Assembly (NCBI GenBank): GCA_025765595.1
Contig: JAIVFH010000081.1
Location: 95,259 to 159,258, forward strand
DNA length: 64,000 nt
Direction of reading: 5' to 3'
From: Obelidium mucronatum
Taxonomy: Eukaryota > Chytridiomycota > Chytridiomycetes > Chytridiales > Chytriomycetaceae
The position numbers were made by a program, and so were the translations under genes. Within the stretch, counting starts at the first letter, position 1; the number at the start of each line of letters is the position of its first letter. Shown piece after piece: positions 1 through 12,210 of this stretch. The notes beneath the pieces were generated by a model. That model made no database searches and had not been told where the DNA came from. It worked only from the letters and a program-made list of their open reading frames with translations.

Positions 1-37
1 TGTTTCGATTTTTTTGGTTTTTTTTTCCAAACAACAA

Positions 38-438
<401 letters not shown>

Positions 439-808
439 ACGAAACGGCAGTTCATCCGCATTGTGCTGGAAGTGCCCCAACCAAACTGTCTGTGAAAGTG
501 CCCTTGCCTTGCTAAACATCGTCCAATAAAACATCGCTGTAAATCCTCAAACAGATGAATATTGCTGATTTGCTATGATTTCTTGTTTCGATTTGTGCCA
601 GTCTTCTTGCCACCGATCCTATTTCCCCAAAGCGATCAGTCATACCTTAACAACGAAGGGAGATGCAGATCTTTCATCATTCCTTCTCATTATTGCACAA
701 TGAAGGTAATTTTGATGTTGCAACTTGTCACGAGGACGACTCGGACCCCTGGTCTAATCAGTTTCATGTTCATCTCCAAATACGCCAAATAGAATCATCT
801 GGATAATC
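439..808. other. Intergenic region between TMA7 and the first multicopper oxidase
   Basis: About 370 bases without a convincing gene. An AATAAA-type signal (CAATAAAA near 525) follows the TMA7 stop and is probably its polyadenylation region. Short open frames here show no conserved motif or splice logic. The distal part should contain the promoter of the oxidase that starts at 809, but I see no recognisable element. Confidence 0.5.
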
Positions 809-2828
809 ATGCTGCGGCTGATACTACAGTTTGCGTTGCTTCAGCTTGTCTCTGCTAGGACACTGATTCTGCCCAAGCAATCATCATCTCTGACACAAGC
901 CGCCGAGCTTTTATTCAATGAATCAACACTCCACTCCAGCCCAAATTCAAAGCCTCATACGACAAGGACCCAGTTCCAAGAATCCACTACAACAACAACA
1001 ACATTCAAAACACTGTCACAGCCCACAAAGTCGTTCACCTTGAACCTGTCTGAAAGAATAATGAATTTGGATGGAATCTCCAAACTCATGATGCTTGCCA
1101 ACAACCAACTGGATTTCCCCATCCACGTCAACAAGGGCGACTTTGTTGTTGTCACTGTCAATAACAATATGGTGAGCAACGCGTCTACTTCGATTCATTG
1201 GCACGGGTTATTCCAAAAAGAAACACCGTGGATGGATGGTCCTGGAATGACAACACAGTGTTTGATTCAGGGAGGAGAATCCTTGACGTATCGGTTCAGC
1301 ACTGGAAGTCAGAGCGGCACGTTCTGGTGGCACGCGCATTATGCTTCACAATATGGTAAGAGTTTTTTTTTTCTCGCCGCTGTTGTCCTCTATTTTGTTA
1401 TTTTCTAATAAGCGGATTAGTTGATGGTTTGAGAGGTCCCTTCATTATTCACGATCCTGGTGACACCGTCAAGATGGGATACGACCAAGAGATAATCATT
1501 AGATTGGGTGATCACTTTCATGCGAGTGCGTTGCAGGTCTTGAAGGACTATAAATGTTGAGTTTGCTTTTGGAATTCTTGCAAATGCTCAATATTGAATG
1601 CCATTTTTTTTCCGCACCCCAGTCGGATTAGATCCGGTTCCAGACTCTGGAATTATTAACGGACGCGGGCAGTGTGATTGCGCCAGTATCCAGACGACGG
1701 GTGGTGCGAAATGTACAACCATGGAACCAACTGTTTTCAAAGTCACAAAGGGGACGCGATACCGTTTAAGATTCATCAATATGAGTGCTCAGGCTGCTTT
1801 TAACGTCAGTATTGATGGGCATTTAATGACTGTGATTGAGCAGGATGGAGTTCCAACAAACCCTACAACTGGTAGATTCCTTTTGGATTGCAAGCTCGCA
1901 ACGATGTAAGAAAAGAAAAACTATAGCGTCATCAAACTTTTTATATTTTTCGATACCTGACATTCTAACGAATAGATTCCGTGATTGTGACAGCAAATGC
2001 CTTGACGGACAACTACTGGTTTCGAGCCACAATGATGGACATGTATACCCCAACTGGAAGCAAGATTATTAATGGCTTAAACTTGAATGTGACTGCGATT
2101 TGGAGATACAAAGGCGCTCCAAAGTCGAAACCAACGTCTACTCAAAATACAACGAAACCGTTGGATAGCTATTCACTCGGTGAGCTGAATGGTCTTATTG
2201 AAAGCACGCTACCAGTATATAAGAAGTTCCATCTACTTGTACGTTGAGTTGTCTCTTTCCAAAACATGTCACTAAACTTCTACTTTCTTTTTTAAGCCAA
2301 TTCACAGTTACATATGATCCCAAAACAAATAGCACCATTTCACCTGTGAGCATTATAAGCGACGAAACGAATTTCATGGGGTCTGTATTCAAGGCCCCCA
2401 AACGGACACCAACACTGAAAACTCTGGTGTCTGGAAACTTGGCTGCCCTACCCGCCACAGTCAATCCAATCCCAGTGCAGAACGAATGGGTGTTTCTTCA
2501 GATACGGAATACAGATAACGTCGAGCATGTGTTTCATTTACATGGGTGGAGGATGATTCTATTTACATATTGTGTGTTTTTACTACTACTAACCTTGGAA
2601 AAACACTGCTTTCGCCAGACACACCTTTTATGTTCTCGGAGTTGGAAAGCTTTTGCCATCTGATCCTGGTATTTCAAATACGACTTTATCGTCAACGTAT
2701 CCACGAAGAGATGCGGTTGTTGTCCCATTGTGTAGTGGTGGGCGTGGGGGAGGCGGTGAGACTGGCTGTGTTCCAGGATATGTGAACATGTATGCAAATG
2801 TGAACCCCCCGACACCTCTTTTTTTAAT

Positions 2829-2903
<75 letters not shown>

Positions 2904-3163
2904 TTTTTTTTTCTTCCTTTTTCTTTTTAGATTGATTCAATTCACGCATCCTGGTGCATGGTTATTTCATTGTCATGTTGAATGGCATATGGCAGTTGAG
3001 TTGAATCCCTTTTTCAGAAGCTGCATTCCATGCGACTGTGTTTTTTTTAAAAAAAAAAAAATGCATTTTATAGACAGGGTTGGCAGTAACATTTATTAAC
3101 ATGGATGATACCAGCTGGCGTACAAACGTGCCAGAATCATGGTGGAATAACTGTGCTGCATGA
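809..3163 (+). CDS. Secreted multicopper oxidase 1 (laccase/ferroxidase type), two apparent frame breaks
   Basis: Oxidises phenolic or Fe(II)-type substrates and reduces O2 to water; predicted secreted. Eight exons read as 809-1355, 1421-1555, 1623-1905, 1976-2238, 2297-2545, 2619-2789, 2931-2994 and 3074-3163. A hydrophobic signal sequence opens the protein (MLRLILQFALLQLVSA). Copper ligands are visible in the usual order: SIHWHG and WWHAHY in cupredoxin domain 1, then [10 protein letters not shown] and [12 protein letters not shown] at the C-terminus. A Leu sits at the axial type-1 position, as in Fet3-like and low-potential laccases. No C-terminal membrane anchor is visible. The reading frame needs a +1 correction near 1870 (CTG) and near 2214 (CAG). 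With these, it aligns residue for residue with the downstream paralogue. The last-but-two intron (2790-2930) holds a 66-base T run. Confidence 0.85.
2831..2896 (+). repeat. 66-base poly-T tract inside an intron
   Basis: An uninterrupted T run from 2831 to 2896 lies within the oxidase intron 2790-2930, upstream of its acceptor (TTTTAG at 2930). It is the longest homopolymer in the window. It could act as an extreme polypyrimidine tract or simply be an expanded microsatellite. Confidence 0.9.
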
Positions 3164-3422
3164 GTAGTTTATACTACTATTGCGCAACTACTTGCTTAAT
3201 TATACTTCAAATGAGGAGGCGATAAAGGACGTCCAATTTTTTTTAAAATGCATTAAAGTGAAATCCCAATTCTTTTTTTTTGTGTGCGTTGTGTGTGATG
3301 TAGGATATGCGCTGTGACGTAAATCCCGAAACTCAAGCAAATCACATTGTTCATTTCACCACAAGTCTATTGAAAAAAGAAACCATCTAATAGCGCGCGG
3401 ACGCATACACCAAAAGAAAGAA

Positions 3423-5435
3423 ATGATTCTAGCAGCAGCATTTCGCTTGATACTTTTATTCTCATCTTTTGGAATCATCCAATCGCGTCCGATAAGAACA
3501 GATGGCCCACTAGCGCGGTCTAAACCACAAGTCAAAGAAATCACAATGAACTTATCCCACCGAATATTTACACCCGATGGCGGGGTGCCGAAACTAATGA
3601 TGGTTGCCAACGACGTGCTCGACTACGAAATCCACGTTTGGAAGGGTGATCGAGTCGTCATCACCGTGAATAATAACTCGAATCTATCGACTTCAATTCA
3701 TTGGCACGGATTGTTTCAAGTTGATACGCCCTGGATGGATGGAGCTGCTATGGTTTGTTTAAATTTAAGACTTAACTTGGTTTTTTTTTTGAAGGCTATT
3801 TTCACATTAACGGACACGTAATATTTGTTTCACTCACTCAGGTGACTCAATGCTTGATTGAAAGTGGCAGATCAATGATCTACAACTTTACAGTTGGGAA
3901 TCAAGCAGGAACGTATTGGTGGCATGCTCACTATGGTGCGCAATACACGGATGGATTACGAGGTCCTTTCATCATCCATGATCCAGACGATGCATACCGG
4001 GATTGGTATGACGAGGAGATTGTAATGACGCTCTCGGATCATTTTCACAAGTCCGGAAAGAAAGTTTTGGAGACGTACTACAGTTGAGTTTTTCTCTTCT
4101 GTTTCGGCAGGAAAACCATATCAATCTCATATTGACAATTATGATGCATTGTGTAAGATGCTTTCGATCCTGTTCCTGATTCCTTCTTGATGAATTCAAT
4201 CGGACAGTACAAGTGCAGTTTTGCGGCGGAACAATGTGTTTCAAACCAAGATGCGTACAAAGTATTCAATGTTGTTGCTGGAAAGCGATATCGAATACGT
4301 ATTATAAACACGAGTGCACAAGCGCAATTTGAGCTGAGTCTTGACGGACATAATATGACAGTCATTGAAGCAGACGGAGTCTACACGAACCCCACAGTGG
4401 TAAACAGTATCCCGATTTCGGCATCTCAACGCTATTCAGTGATTGTGAATGCGACAAGCGATATTCAAAGCTATTGGTTTCGAGCAGGAGGCGATGGATA
4501 TGTATACACCAACTGGAAGTACTCTTAGTGAGGGATTGAATATGAAAGTTCTTGGGATATGGAGATATAACGGTGCGGAAGAGCAGCTTCCTACCAGTTC
4601 AAAGATCGACCATTGCGAATTCTTTGTCCGTATGGACTTTGGGGGAACTCGGCGGACACACTCCCGCGACGATTCCGAAAATGGACCAAGCCATATATTT
4701 GTGAGTCGATCAATATTTACTCCTAAAGTGAGGTTTTGATTTTTTTTTAACTTGATTATATACGGGCTGTAGTAAGTTCACAGTAATTCCCGATCCAGAA
4801 TCAAAACAAACAAACACAACAGGGACAATATCAACAGTAACATTATTTGCAGATAGCAACAATTTTTATGATAGTCAGTATTTGGTACCGTCACAGAGAC
4901 CAACGCTTGAGGCGGTATTGAAAGGGAAGGAATCAGACATACCAAAATCATCAAATGCTCTTGTAATAAGAGAAAACACATGGGTCATGTTGCAAGTGCG
5001 GAATTCTGACAACATTGAACACGTGTTTCACCTGCATGGGCATACTTTTTATGTGTTGAAGCACGGGAAGCTGTTGCACAAGAGGGCAGTGGTGGATTCT
5101 ATCACCACATATCCAAGACGCGATTCTATCCAGGTTCCAATGTGCAGCGGGGGGTTGGGAGGGACGGGCGAGGCAGGGTGTATTCCTGGGTACGTGAATC
5201 TGTTGGTGCATTTCAACCATCCTGGAGTGTGGTTGTTTCATTGTCACGTTGAGTGGCACATGGCAGTTGAGTCCCTTTTTTTAGATTGGGTTGTGATACT
5301 GACAGACTGTTAAAAACACAAAAACAGACTGGCCTCGCAATGACGTTTGTGAACACGGCAGGCCTCGAGCGCGTGTCCGCGCAGATCCCCGGCGACTGGT
5401 TCGACGGGTGTGCAGCTCTAACCAGTAAATACTAA
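3423..5435 (+). CDS. Secreted multicopper oxidase 2, tandem paralogue, two apparent frame breaks
   Basis: Same family and layout as the gene 260 bases upstream, so a local duplication. The signal peptide ([17 protein letters not shown]) is followed by SIHWHG, WWHAHYG, a central domain ([18 protein letters not shown]), [13 protein letters not shown] and [14 protein letters not shown], giving all four copper-ligand blocks. The last exon adds a C-terminal stretch ending in ALTSKY. Two breaks occur in the central domain: near 4486 (CAG) and between about 4585 and 4650 (candidate CAGs at 4584-4586 and 4595-4597). Dropping the middle A of each restores alignment with paralogue 1 ([11 protein letters not shown] against FRATMMDMYTP). 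Start is the first ATG before the signal peptide. The stop is only 54 bases from the RRP5 start. If the breaks are real, the gene is a pseudogene; I think consensus error more likely. Confidence 0.83.
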
Positions 5436-5489
5436 TAACAAACTCGACTTTCTTTCTTTCTTTTTTTCGTCCAACTTTCTTCCTCCAAA

Positions 5490-7079
5490 ATGCCGCCACC
5501 ACCACCGCCCACGAGCGACTTTCCCCGCGGCGGCGCCGCGTCTGCCGCGCTGACGTCGCTCGAGCTGCGGGCGGCGTCCGAAGCGGCGACGAAGGAATTG
5601 TTTGAAAACGGCGCCGCCGCCGCCGAAGCGAAAACCAAAAAGTCGAAAAAGCGCGCAAAGAGCGCCGACGCCGCCGCCGCAACAAGCAGCAAAAAGCAGA
5701 AAACGGACGATGCGGCGGGCGACCAGAAGCCGGCTGTCCGTCCGCTGACCTTCAAGGTGCGTTCTTCGGCACCTGGAAATCACTAACTGGCTCCGTCTCT
5801 TAGAAGCTGCAGCCTGGCTTTGGCCTGATCGGCGTCGTCAAGACCATCACGGATCTCGAGCTGCTTGTATCCCTGCCTAACCAAATGACGGGCTCAATCT
5901 CAATCACGGAAATCTCGGACGAGATTACTCGCATCGTCGAGAAAGTAACTGAAGCTGCGAATGAGGATGATGACGATGATGATGATGATGAAGAGGAGAA
6001 TGAGGACAAGATGGACGTTGACAGTGATCAAGATGAAGATGCGAAAGAGTTGTCTCTTCCATCCCTTGCGACTCTCTTTCGAATTGGTCAGGCTTTACCC
6101 TGTGTTGCCATCTCTGCCGCGAAGGAAGTTTCGTCGTCAAAGCGAAAAATTGAACTCTCCATCAAACCTCAAAGAATCAATGCCTCATTTTCTGAACTCA
6201 CGGATCTTTGCATTGGATTCAATTTGTCTGCTTCTGTAAAGTCCGTTGAAGATAATGGCTATATTCTAGACTTTGGTTTCAAAAAGGATTCTGCCCTTTC
6301 AGCCATTCACGGTTTTTTGCATCAGAAACATGCCACTGCATTCCTCCATTCACTCGGCCATACTCAAAAAGGTTTATCTATTTTTGCATTCGAATGTCTA
6401 TAGGTCGGTCTCTTTTCTTACGTTCAGGTGACTTTGTATTGCAGGTGACACATTATCTGTAGGCCAGTTTGTCTATTGCACAATTATTGCATTGGATGCG
6501 TCGAAAAGAACAATCTCTGTTTCCGCCGAACCAACTGCGATCGCCAAAGCTGTTGTAAGTTCATTAATTCCACCTCTTTTTTTGGCCCTAACGACTGAGG
6601 ATCACAGGTCCCAGGAAGCCACAACACAACTTTTTCCTCCCTCAAACCTGGTTTACTGATTCCAACAAGAGTCAAAACGTGTGTCGACAATGGAGGTGTT
6701 ATTGTGTCCTTCATGAACCTCTTTGAAGGAAACATTGAGCTTTCGCATTTGGGTGAAAAGGCTGGAACCGGGGAAGACTTGGACGAGGCTTTCAAGGCTG
6801 GTATGAAACTTCAAGCAAGGATCTTGTACGTAGGATAATCAACGGAAACGCGTTGGTTTCACGCTTCAAAAGAATCTCTTGTTGTGGAATTCAATTGAAG
6901 CCGCAAATGAGTTGCGCGAGATTGAAAATGGATCCATTTTTGAAGGGTGTACAGTTTCCTAGGGTAGATGGAGATGTTGGTTTGGTTCTGGATGTTGGTG
7001 TGTTGAAGGGATATGTCCATGTGAGTTGTTGTTAATCGTTTTTTTTCCCTCTCGTTTTCGACTTATCCCTGCGTTTTTT

Positions 7080-7116
<37 letters not shown>

Positions 7117-10100
7117 CCAAATCTCAGGTCTCTCGTATCTCGGACAAGGAAACACCAGTAATTGATGGCGGAAACAAACACGCACCAGGAACTTCCCACA
7201 CCTGTTCGAGTGATTGGATACGATCTCTGCGACTCGTTGCTCCAATTGTCAATGAAGCCATCCGTGCTAGGGGCAGCATTTGTTCGCCGTGAAGATGTGA
7301 AACCAGGAATGCTGGTTTCTGCCACAATCACTCAAGTTGAAGATGTGGGTCTCTTTGCTCAACTGGCTGATGGAATTAGTGCGTTGGTTCCCACAGTGCA
7401 TTTGGCGGAAGGAGCTGTTTCCAACCCAGCCAAAAAATTCAAAATCGGATCCACCATCAAAGCGAGAGTAAGTTTGTTCACCGATGCTATCATGTTATCT
7501 CTTTCTTAATAATAATATTTTATTCCATAAAGGTTTTGGTCAATGACATTGAAAAGGGGAAAATCGCATTGACTCTAAAGAAACCATTGGTTGAAAGCCA
7601 ACTCCCAATTTTATCCTCGTATGACCCTTCCATGATTGGTCAAATCGTTGAAGGATTCATCACGGCTGTGAAAGATTTCGGATGCCTTGTTGGATTCTAC
7701 AACAAAGTCCACGCACTCTGTCCAAAAGATGAACTGTCGGCCCACAAAATCACCAACCCAGCCGACATTTTCACTGTCGGACAAGTTGTAAAATGCAAAA
7801 TCTACCGAGTCAACGAAGCCGAAGAGAAAATGAATGTTAGTTTCAAACGCGCCATTGACTCTGTTGCAGGCGGAGGCAGTGGATTAAAAGTGGGAGAAAT
7901 CAGTACCGCCAAAATTGTAGGAGTCTTTGAAGCCTACGCGTTGGTATCCTTGTCACCCAGCGGTGTCAACGCCTTTTTGGAAAAGCAGCACGTGAGCGAT
8001 CATCAAAGCCACATTGATGCTCTCTTTGCTGGGTTCAAGAAGGATCAAGTTCTTGGAAACGTGGTTGTAGTGGATGTCGGCAAGAAAGTGAAGGTGTCAA
8101 TGAAACATTCGTTGATTTCGTATCAGCGGGAACACGGCGTCTCTGCGTGGGCTGATAAGAAGGCTGTAGTGGGGAAAGTGGTCCCTGGGTTTATTCGTAA
8201 GGTGACGGAAACTGGGTGCGAAGTTGAGTATGTTGGTGGATCTGTTGGTGTTGTCAAGGCGCAGGCGATTGCAGACCGGCCTGTTGCCAACGCCACCTCT
8301 GTGCTTCGCATTGGACAAACTGTGTTTACTCGTGTTGTGAAAATCTACGAGGCAAAGGAGAATGAAGTTAACACACGAGCAGATGTTTCGTTGAAGCCTT
8401 CCGGTTTGGTTGAAGGTGGAGAGCATGACTTGAAGTTCATGGAGGGCTTGTTCTTGGAGCAAGAGCGGCTCCAAGGCGGTGGTTCATCAAAGAAGGAAAA
8501 TGCCATTGCTGAGTTTGTGGGCAAATTTCCAATTGGAAGTGTTGTCACTGCTGTTGTGAAGCAGAAGGCACCAAGTGGATTTCTGCTGGATGTTGAGAAG
8601 GGGGCTGCTTCGGGATTGTTGACGGTCGACATGAGTCAATCTGCCAGTATTGAAGTTGGCGCGACCATCAAGGGACGTGTCGTCGACATTGATTACGGCA
8701 AAAAGATGTTGGATGTTAAACTTATTGAATCAAGTCCCGAAGAAAAGGACAAGAAAAAGAAGAATAAGAAGAAGATTGAGGCTTTGGAGGAAGCAGGTGA
8801 ATCTGACGAAAAGATTGCTCATGCAGTGAAGCAAAAGCACATGTTGGAGGCTGCCGTTGAGGTCGTAAAGGCTGACTATGTGATCCTGTCTATCCCATCT
8901 CTTGCGAACCGCGTTGTTTTCGCACCCATCCGGAATCTGAATTCTGCAAATGACCCCAATGCAGCAAAGAATTTCCGTCTTGATCAAAAAGTCAAAGTGA
9001 CCCTGTTGAAAGCTTCGTCTGAAGGCAAAAAGTTTAATGGACTTTACTCCCAGCGAGTGATTGCTTCATTACCTGTGCCATTGGAGGCTGAATCCTCCAC
9101 AACCCAATCTTCTGCGGCGCCAACAACGAATGGCACCATCCGAACTATCAAGGGCTCGTTGAATGATTCCATCACATGCTTAGAAGACGTTCAATTCGGA
9201 ATGCGTGTAAATGCGAAAATCCTTGCCATCAAATCAGATCACGTTTTGGTAGCTCTGGGCGACAATTTGAAAGGACGAGTTCACACATCCGAGCTCGCCG
9301 ACTCCTTGACAGATTTGAAGGACACAAAGACTCCATTCAGCTCATTCAAGATTGGAACACTCCGTCCATTCAAGGTTGTTGGAACAATCCTAAACAACAA
9401 CGGCACCAAGAACGACAAACACAAATACCTTCCTGTCACGCATACTCACCCAGTAGCACGAGTTCTCGTGGAATTAACTTGCCGCAAAAAGGACATGGAT
9501 TTGGAAACGGGTTTGGCTGTGGCCCCACAGGCACGTCATCCCACCTTGGTTGCTCCCAACACATCTTACCTTGGTTATGTCACCAAAGTTGAAGCTGAGT
9601 CGTTGTGGGTGTCGATTGGACCAAATTTGTCGGGTCGCGTTGTCTCACTTGAGATTTCAAACCACGTGTCTACTTTCAAGAACCTTGCCCAAGCGCATCC
9701 TGTTGGCAGCGCAGTAAATGTGTTAGTTCTAAAGCAGGCAAACGAAGGAAAGCTGGATTTGTCCATCAGAGGAGCCAATACCGCTGTTGGAGAATACCCA
9801 CTGACAGTCCACAACCTCAAGGAAGGAGTCAGGATCGTTGGAAAAGTCACCAAGGTAGGAACCTCGCAAGGTCTATCTGTTGTTCTTGGTGACAGCCTCT
9901 TTGGGAAAGTGTCTCTGTTTGAAATCGCAGATGATACGCCTGCCAACCCAACGGAAGCCTACAAAATTGGTCAATTCATTGGATGTCGCGTGATTTCAGT
10001 CAACAAAGGGTCTGGAACTATTTTGTTGACTGCCCGAAAATCGCTTGTGGAAGCCAAATCCCCAGACTTGACTGCCCCATTCAAGAAGGACTTGATTGTG

Positions 10101-12121
10101 AAGGGGTACATTAAAAACATATCCGAATCTGGATTGTTTGTCGACGTTGGATATGGGTTCACTGCCTTTGTCCACATCAAAGACCTCAGCGATGACTACT
10201 TGAAGGAGTGGAAGTCAGGTTTCGCTTTAGGAGACGTTGTCACAGGAAAAATCACCAATGTCGAAATGGAAGCTTTCAAGATCAAAATGTCGCTCAAGAG
10301 AACAGACATTGATCCCACATATGTACACGTCAAGAAAACCAAAGACGGAAAGGATTCTCATCTCCCTGGGGTTTCAGAAATCAAGGTTGGGATGAAAGTG
10401 GCAGGATCTATTACTGCAGTTACCGAACATGGAGTTCACATCAAGGTGGACAATATGAATGTTAAAGGACTTTGTCATGTTTCTGAGGTGAGAACCAGTT
10501 TCCTCGCTTATATATATATTGTGCATGTGTGTGTGTGTTGACTGTTTCCTTTTTTAGCTTTCGGATAAGCCTGTTTCCAATATCGAGTCGTTGTATGCTG
10601 TGGGTGATCCTGTCATGGCGTACGTCATCAAAGTTGACCTTGAAAAGAACCGGTGCAGCTTCAGTCTTAAAGCCAGTCATTTCAGCAGCGAAGATGTTGA
10701 AAACGAGGATGATGATGATGAGGACGAGGACGACGATGACGAGGATGAGGACGAAGAAGCGGATGACGCTGATGAAAATGAAGAAGAAGATGACGAAAAT
10801 ACCATGGATGTGGATGAAGAGGGCGTCAAGGAAGATGAATCGGATGATGACCAAGAAAACAATGGCGGTGATGCAGATGATGATGAGGACGATGAGAACG
10901 TGGGTGAAGACGATGAAGACGATGAAATGGCTGTCAGCGACGATGACTTGCCCGTGAAAAACGCCAAGAGTGGCTCCACTCGAAAATTAGCTCCGTTAGA
11001 TCTTGGAGGAGCTGGTTGGGGCCATGTCGAGGACTCCGAGGACGAAGGTGCTGAAGAAGATGATGATAGCGACGATGACGATGAGACGACAAACAATGAA
11101 AGTAGAAAATCGAAACGTGAAAAGAAGCGAGCCAAGCAGGAAGAAGAAGATAGGATTGCCCAGCAAGAACAGGAACTGTTGGAAACAAAGGCTCCAGACT
11201 CTGCAGAAGCTTTCGAACGAATCCTGATGGGGTCTCCCAACAGTTCTTTCTTGTGGATCAAATTCATGGCTTTCCATCTGCAGATGGCTGAAATCCAAAA
11301 GGCTCGCGAAGTTGGCGAGCGGGCTTTGAAGTCTATCAACTTTAGAGACGCTCAAGAGTTGATGAACGTTTGGGTTGCTCTTTTGAACTTGGAAAACACA
11401 TATGGCGATAGGGAAAGCTTGATCAAGGTGTTTGAACGGGCAGTTGCCTTCAATGAACCAAAGGCTGTTTACTTGAACCTCGCCAGCATCTATGAGCGGT
11501 CAGAAAACTTTGAAGAGTTAGATGCTTTGTTCAAAGTAATGGCAAAGCGGTTCAAAGAAAGTTGCAAGATCTGGGTTGCCTACGGCGTCTCGCTTCTCAA
11601 GAGGGGTAACGTGGCGGAGTCTCGCAAAATTCTGCAGCGTAGCTTGCTGAGTCTCGCGAAGAGAAAGCGTTAGTATAGCTATTTTTGGTTTTTGTTGGTT
11701 GTCTTGACTAAATTTGTGGGATTATTTTCTTTTTTAGACTTGAAGGTTGTGTGTAAGTTTGCTCAAATGGAATTCAGACATGGGGAAGTTGAACGAGGAA
11801 GAACCCTCTTTGAAGGAATTGTTTCTCACCACCCAAAAGGCTGGATATGTGGTCGGTATATCTTGATATGGAGATTCGAAATGGGGACATGGACAACATC
11901 AGGTGAGATTGAAAAGATTACATTCTTTTCTTTTCTATATGTTAATCATTCGTTTTAGACGACTTTTTGAGAGAACTATTGCGTTGAAGCTGTCATCCAA
12001 GAAGATGAAGTTCCTCTTCAAGAAGTATCTTGAATTCGAGAAGTCCAAGGGAACTCCAGAGGGTGTGAAACATGTTAAAGAAGCTGCAATGGAGTATGTG
12101 GAAAGGATATCACGTGAATGA
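5490..12121 (+). CDS. RRP5: rRNA biogenesis protein Rrp5 (S1-repeat and HAT-repeat protein)
   Basis: Nucleolar pre-rRNA processing factor needed for both 40S and 60S maturation. The N-terminus carries the family motif FPRGG followed by a Lys/Ala-rich region. A long array of S1 RNA-binding repeats follows (about 5810-10680). One 3-kb exon (7536-10488) is uninterrupted. A strongly acidic Asp/Glu linker comes next (about 10700-11080), including a DLGGAGWG motif. The C-terminus holds HAT/TPR-like repeats (SSFLWIKFMAFHLQ onward), ending VERISRE. Introns are short; one (7021-7128) contains a 32-base T run. Apparent single-base breaks occur near 6833, 6960, 7203 and 11836. Since the gene is essential and single copy in fungi, these are probably not real null mutations. 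An AATAAA signal lies at 12137-12142. Confidence 0.93.
7082..7113 (+). repeat. 32-base poly-T tract in an RRP5 intron
   Basis: An uninterrupted T run just upstream of the intron acceptor (CTCAG at 7128). Same orientation and position relative to the acceptor as the 66-base run in the multicopper oxidase intron. Confidence 0.9.
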
Positions 12122-12210
12122 GTGATAAGGCGTCGTAATAAAGTACGAAGTGTTTTTGTTTTGATCGTTCTCGAAGCCGGCCGGATAAAACTGGGATAAA
12201 ACTAAAAAAA

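Noticed and set aside
562..792. Open frame upstream of the first multicopper oxidase
   Set aside because: No conserved motif, no good splice context, and composition like the surrounding intergenic DNA.
10677..11339. Long Ser-rich open frame on the minus strand
   Set aside because: It is the antisense image of the Asp/Glu-rich linker of RRP5; GAT/GAA repeats read as serine codons on the other strand.
5490..12121. RRP5 as a pseudogene because of frame breaks
   Set aside because: The gene is essential and single copy in fungi, the 3-kb central exon is perfectly open, and breaks share signatures with other genes.
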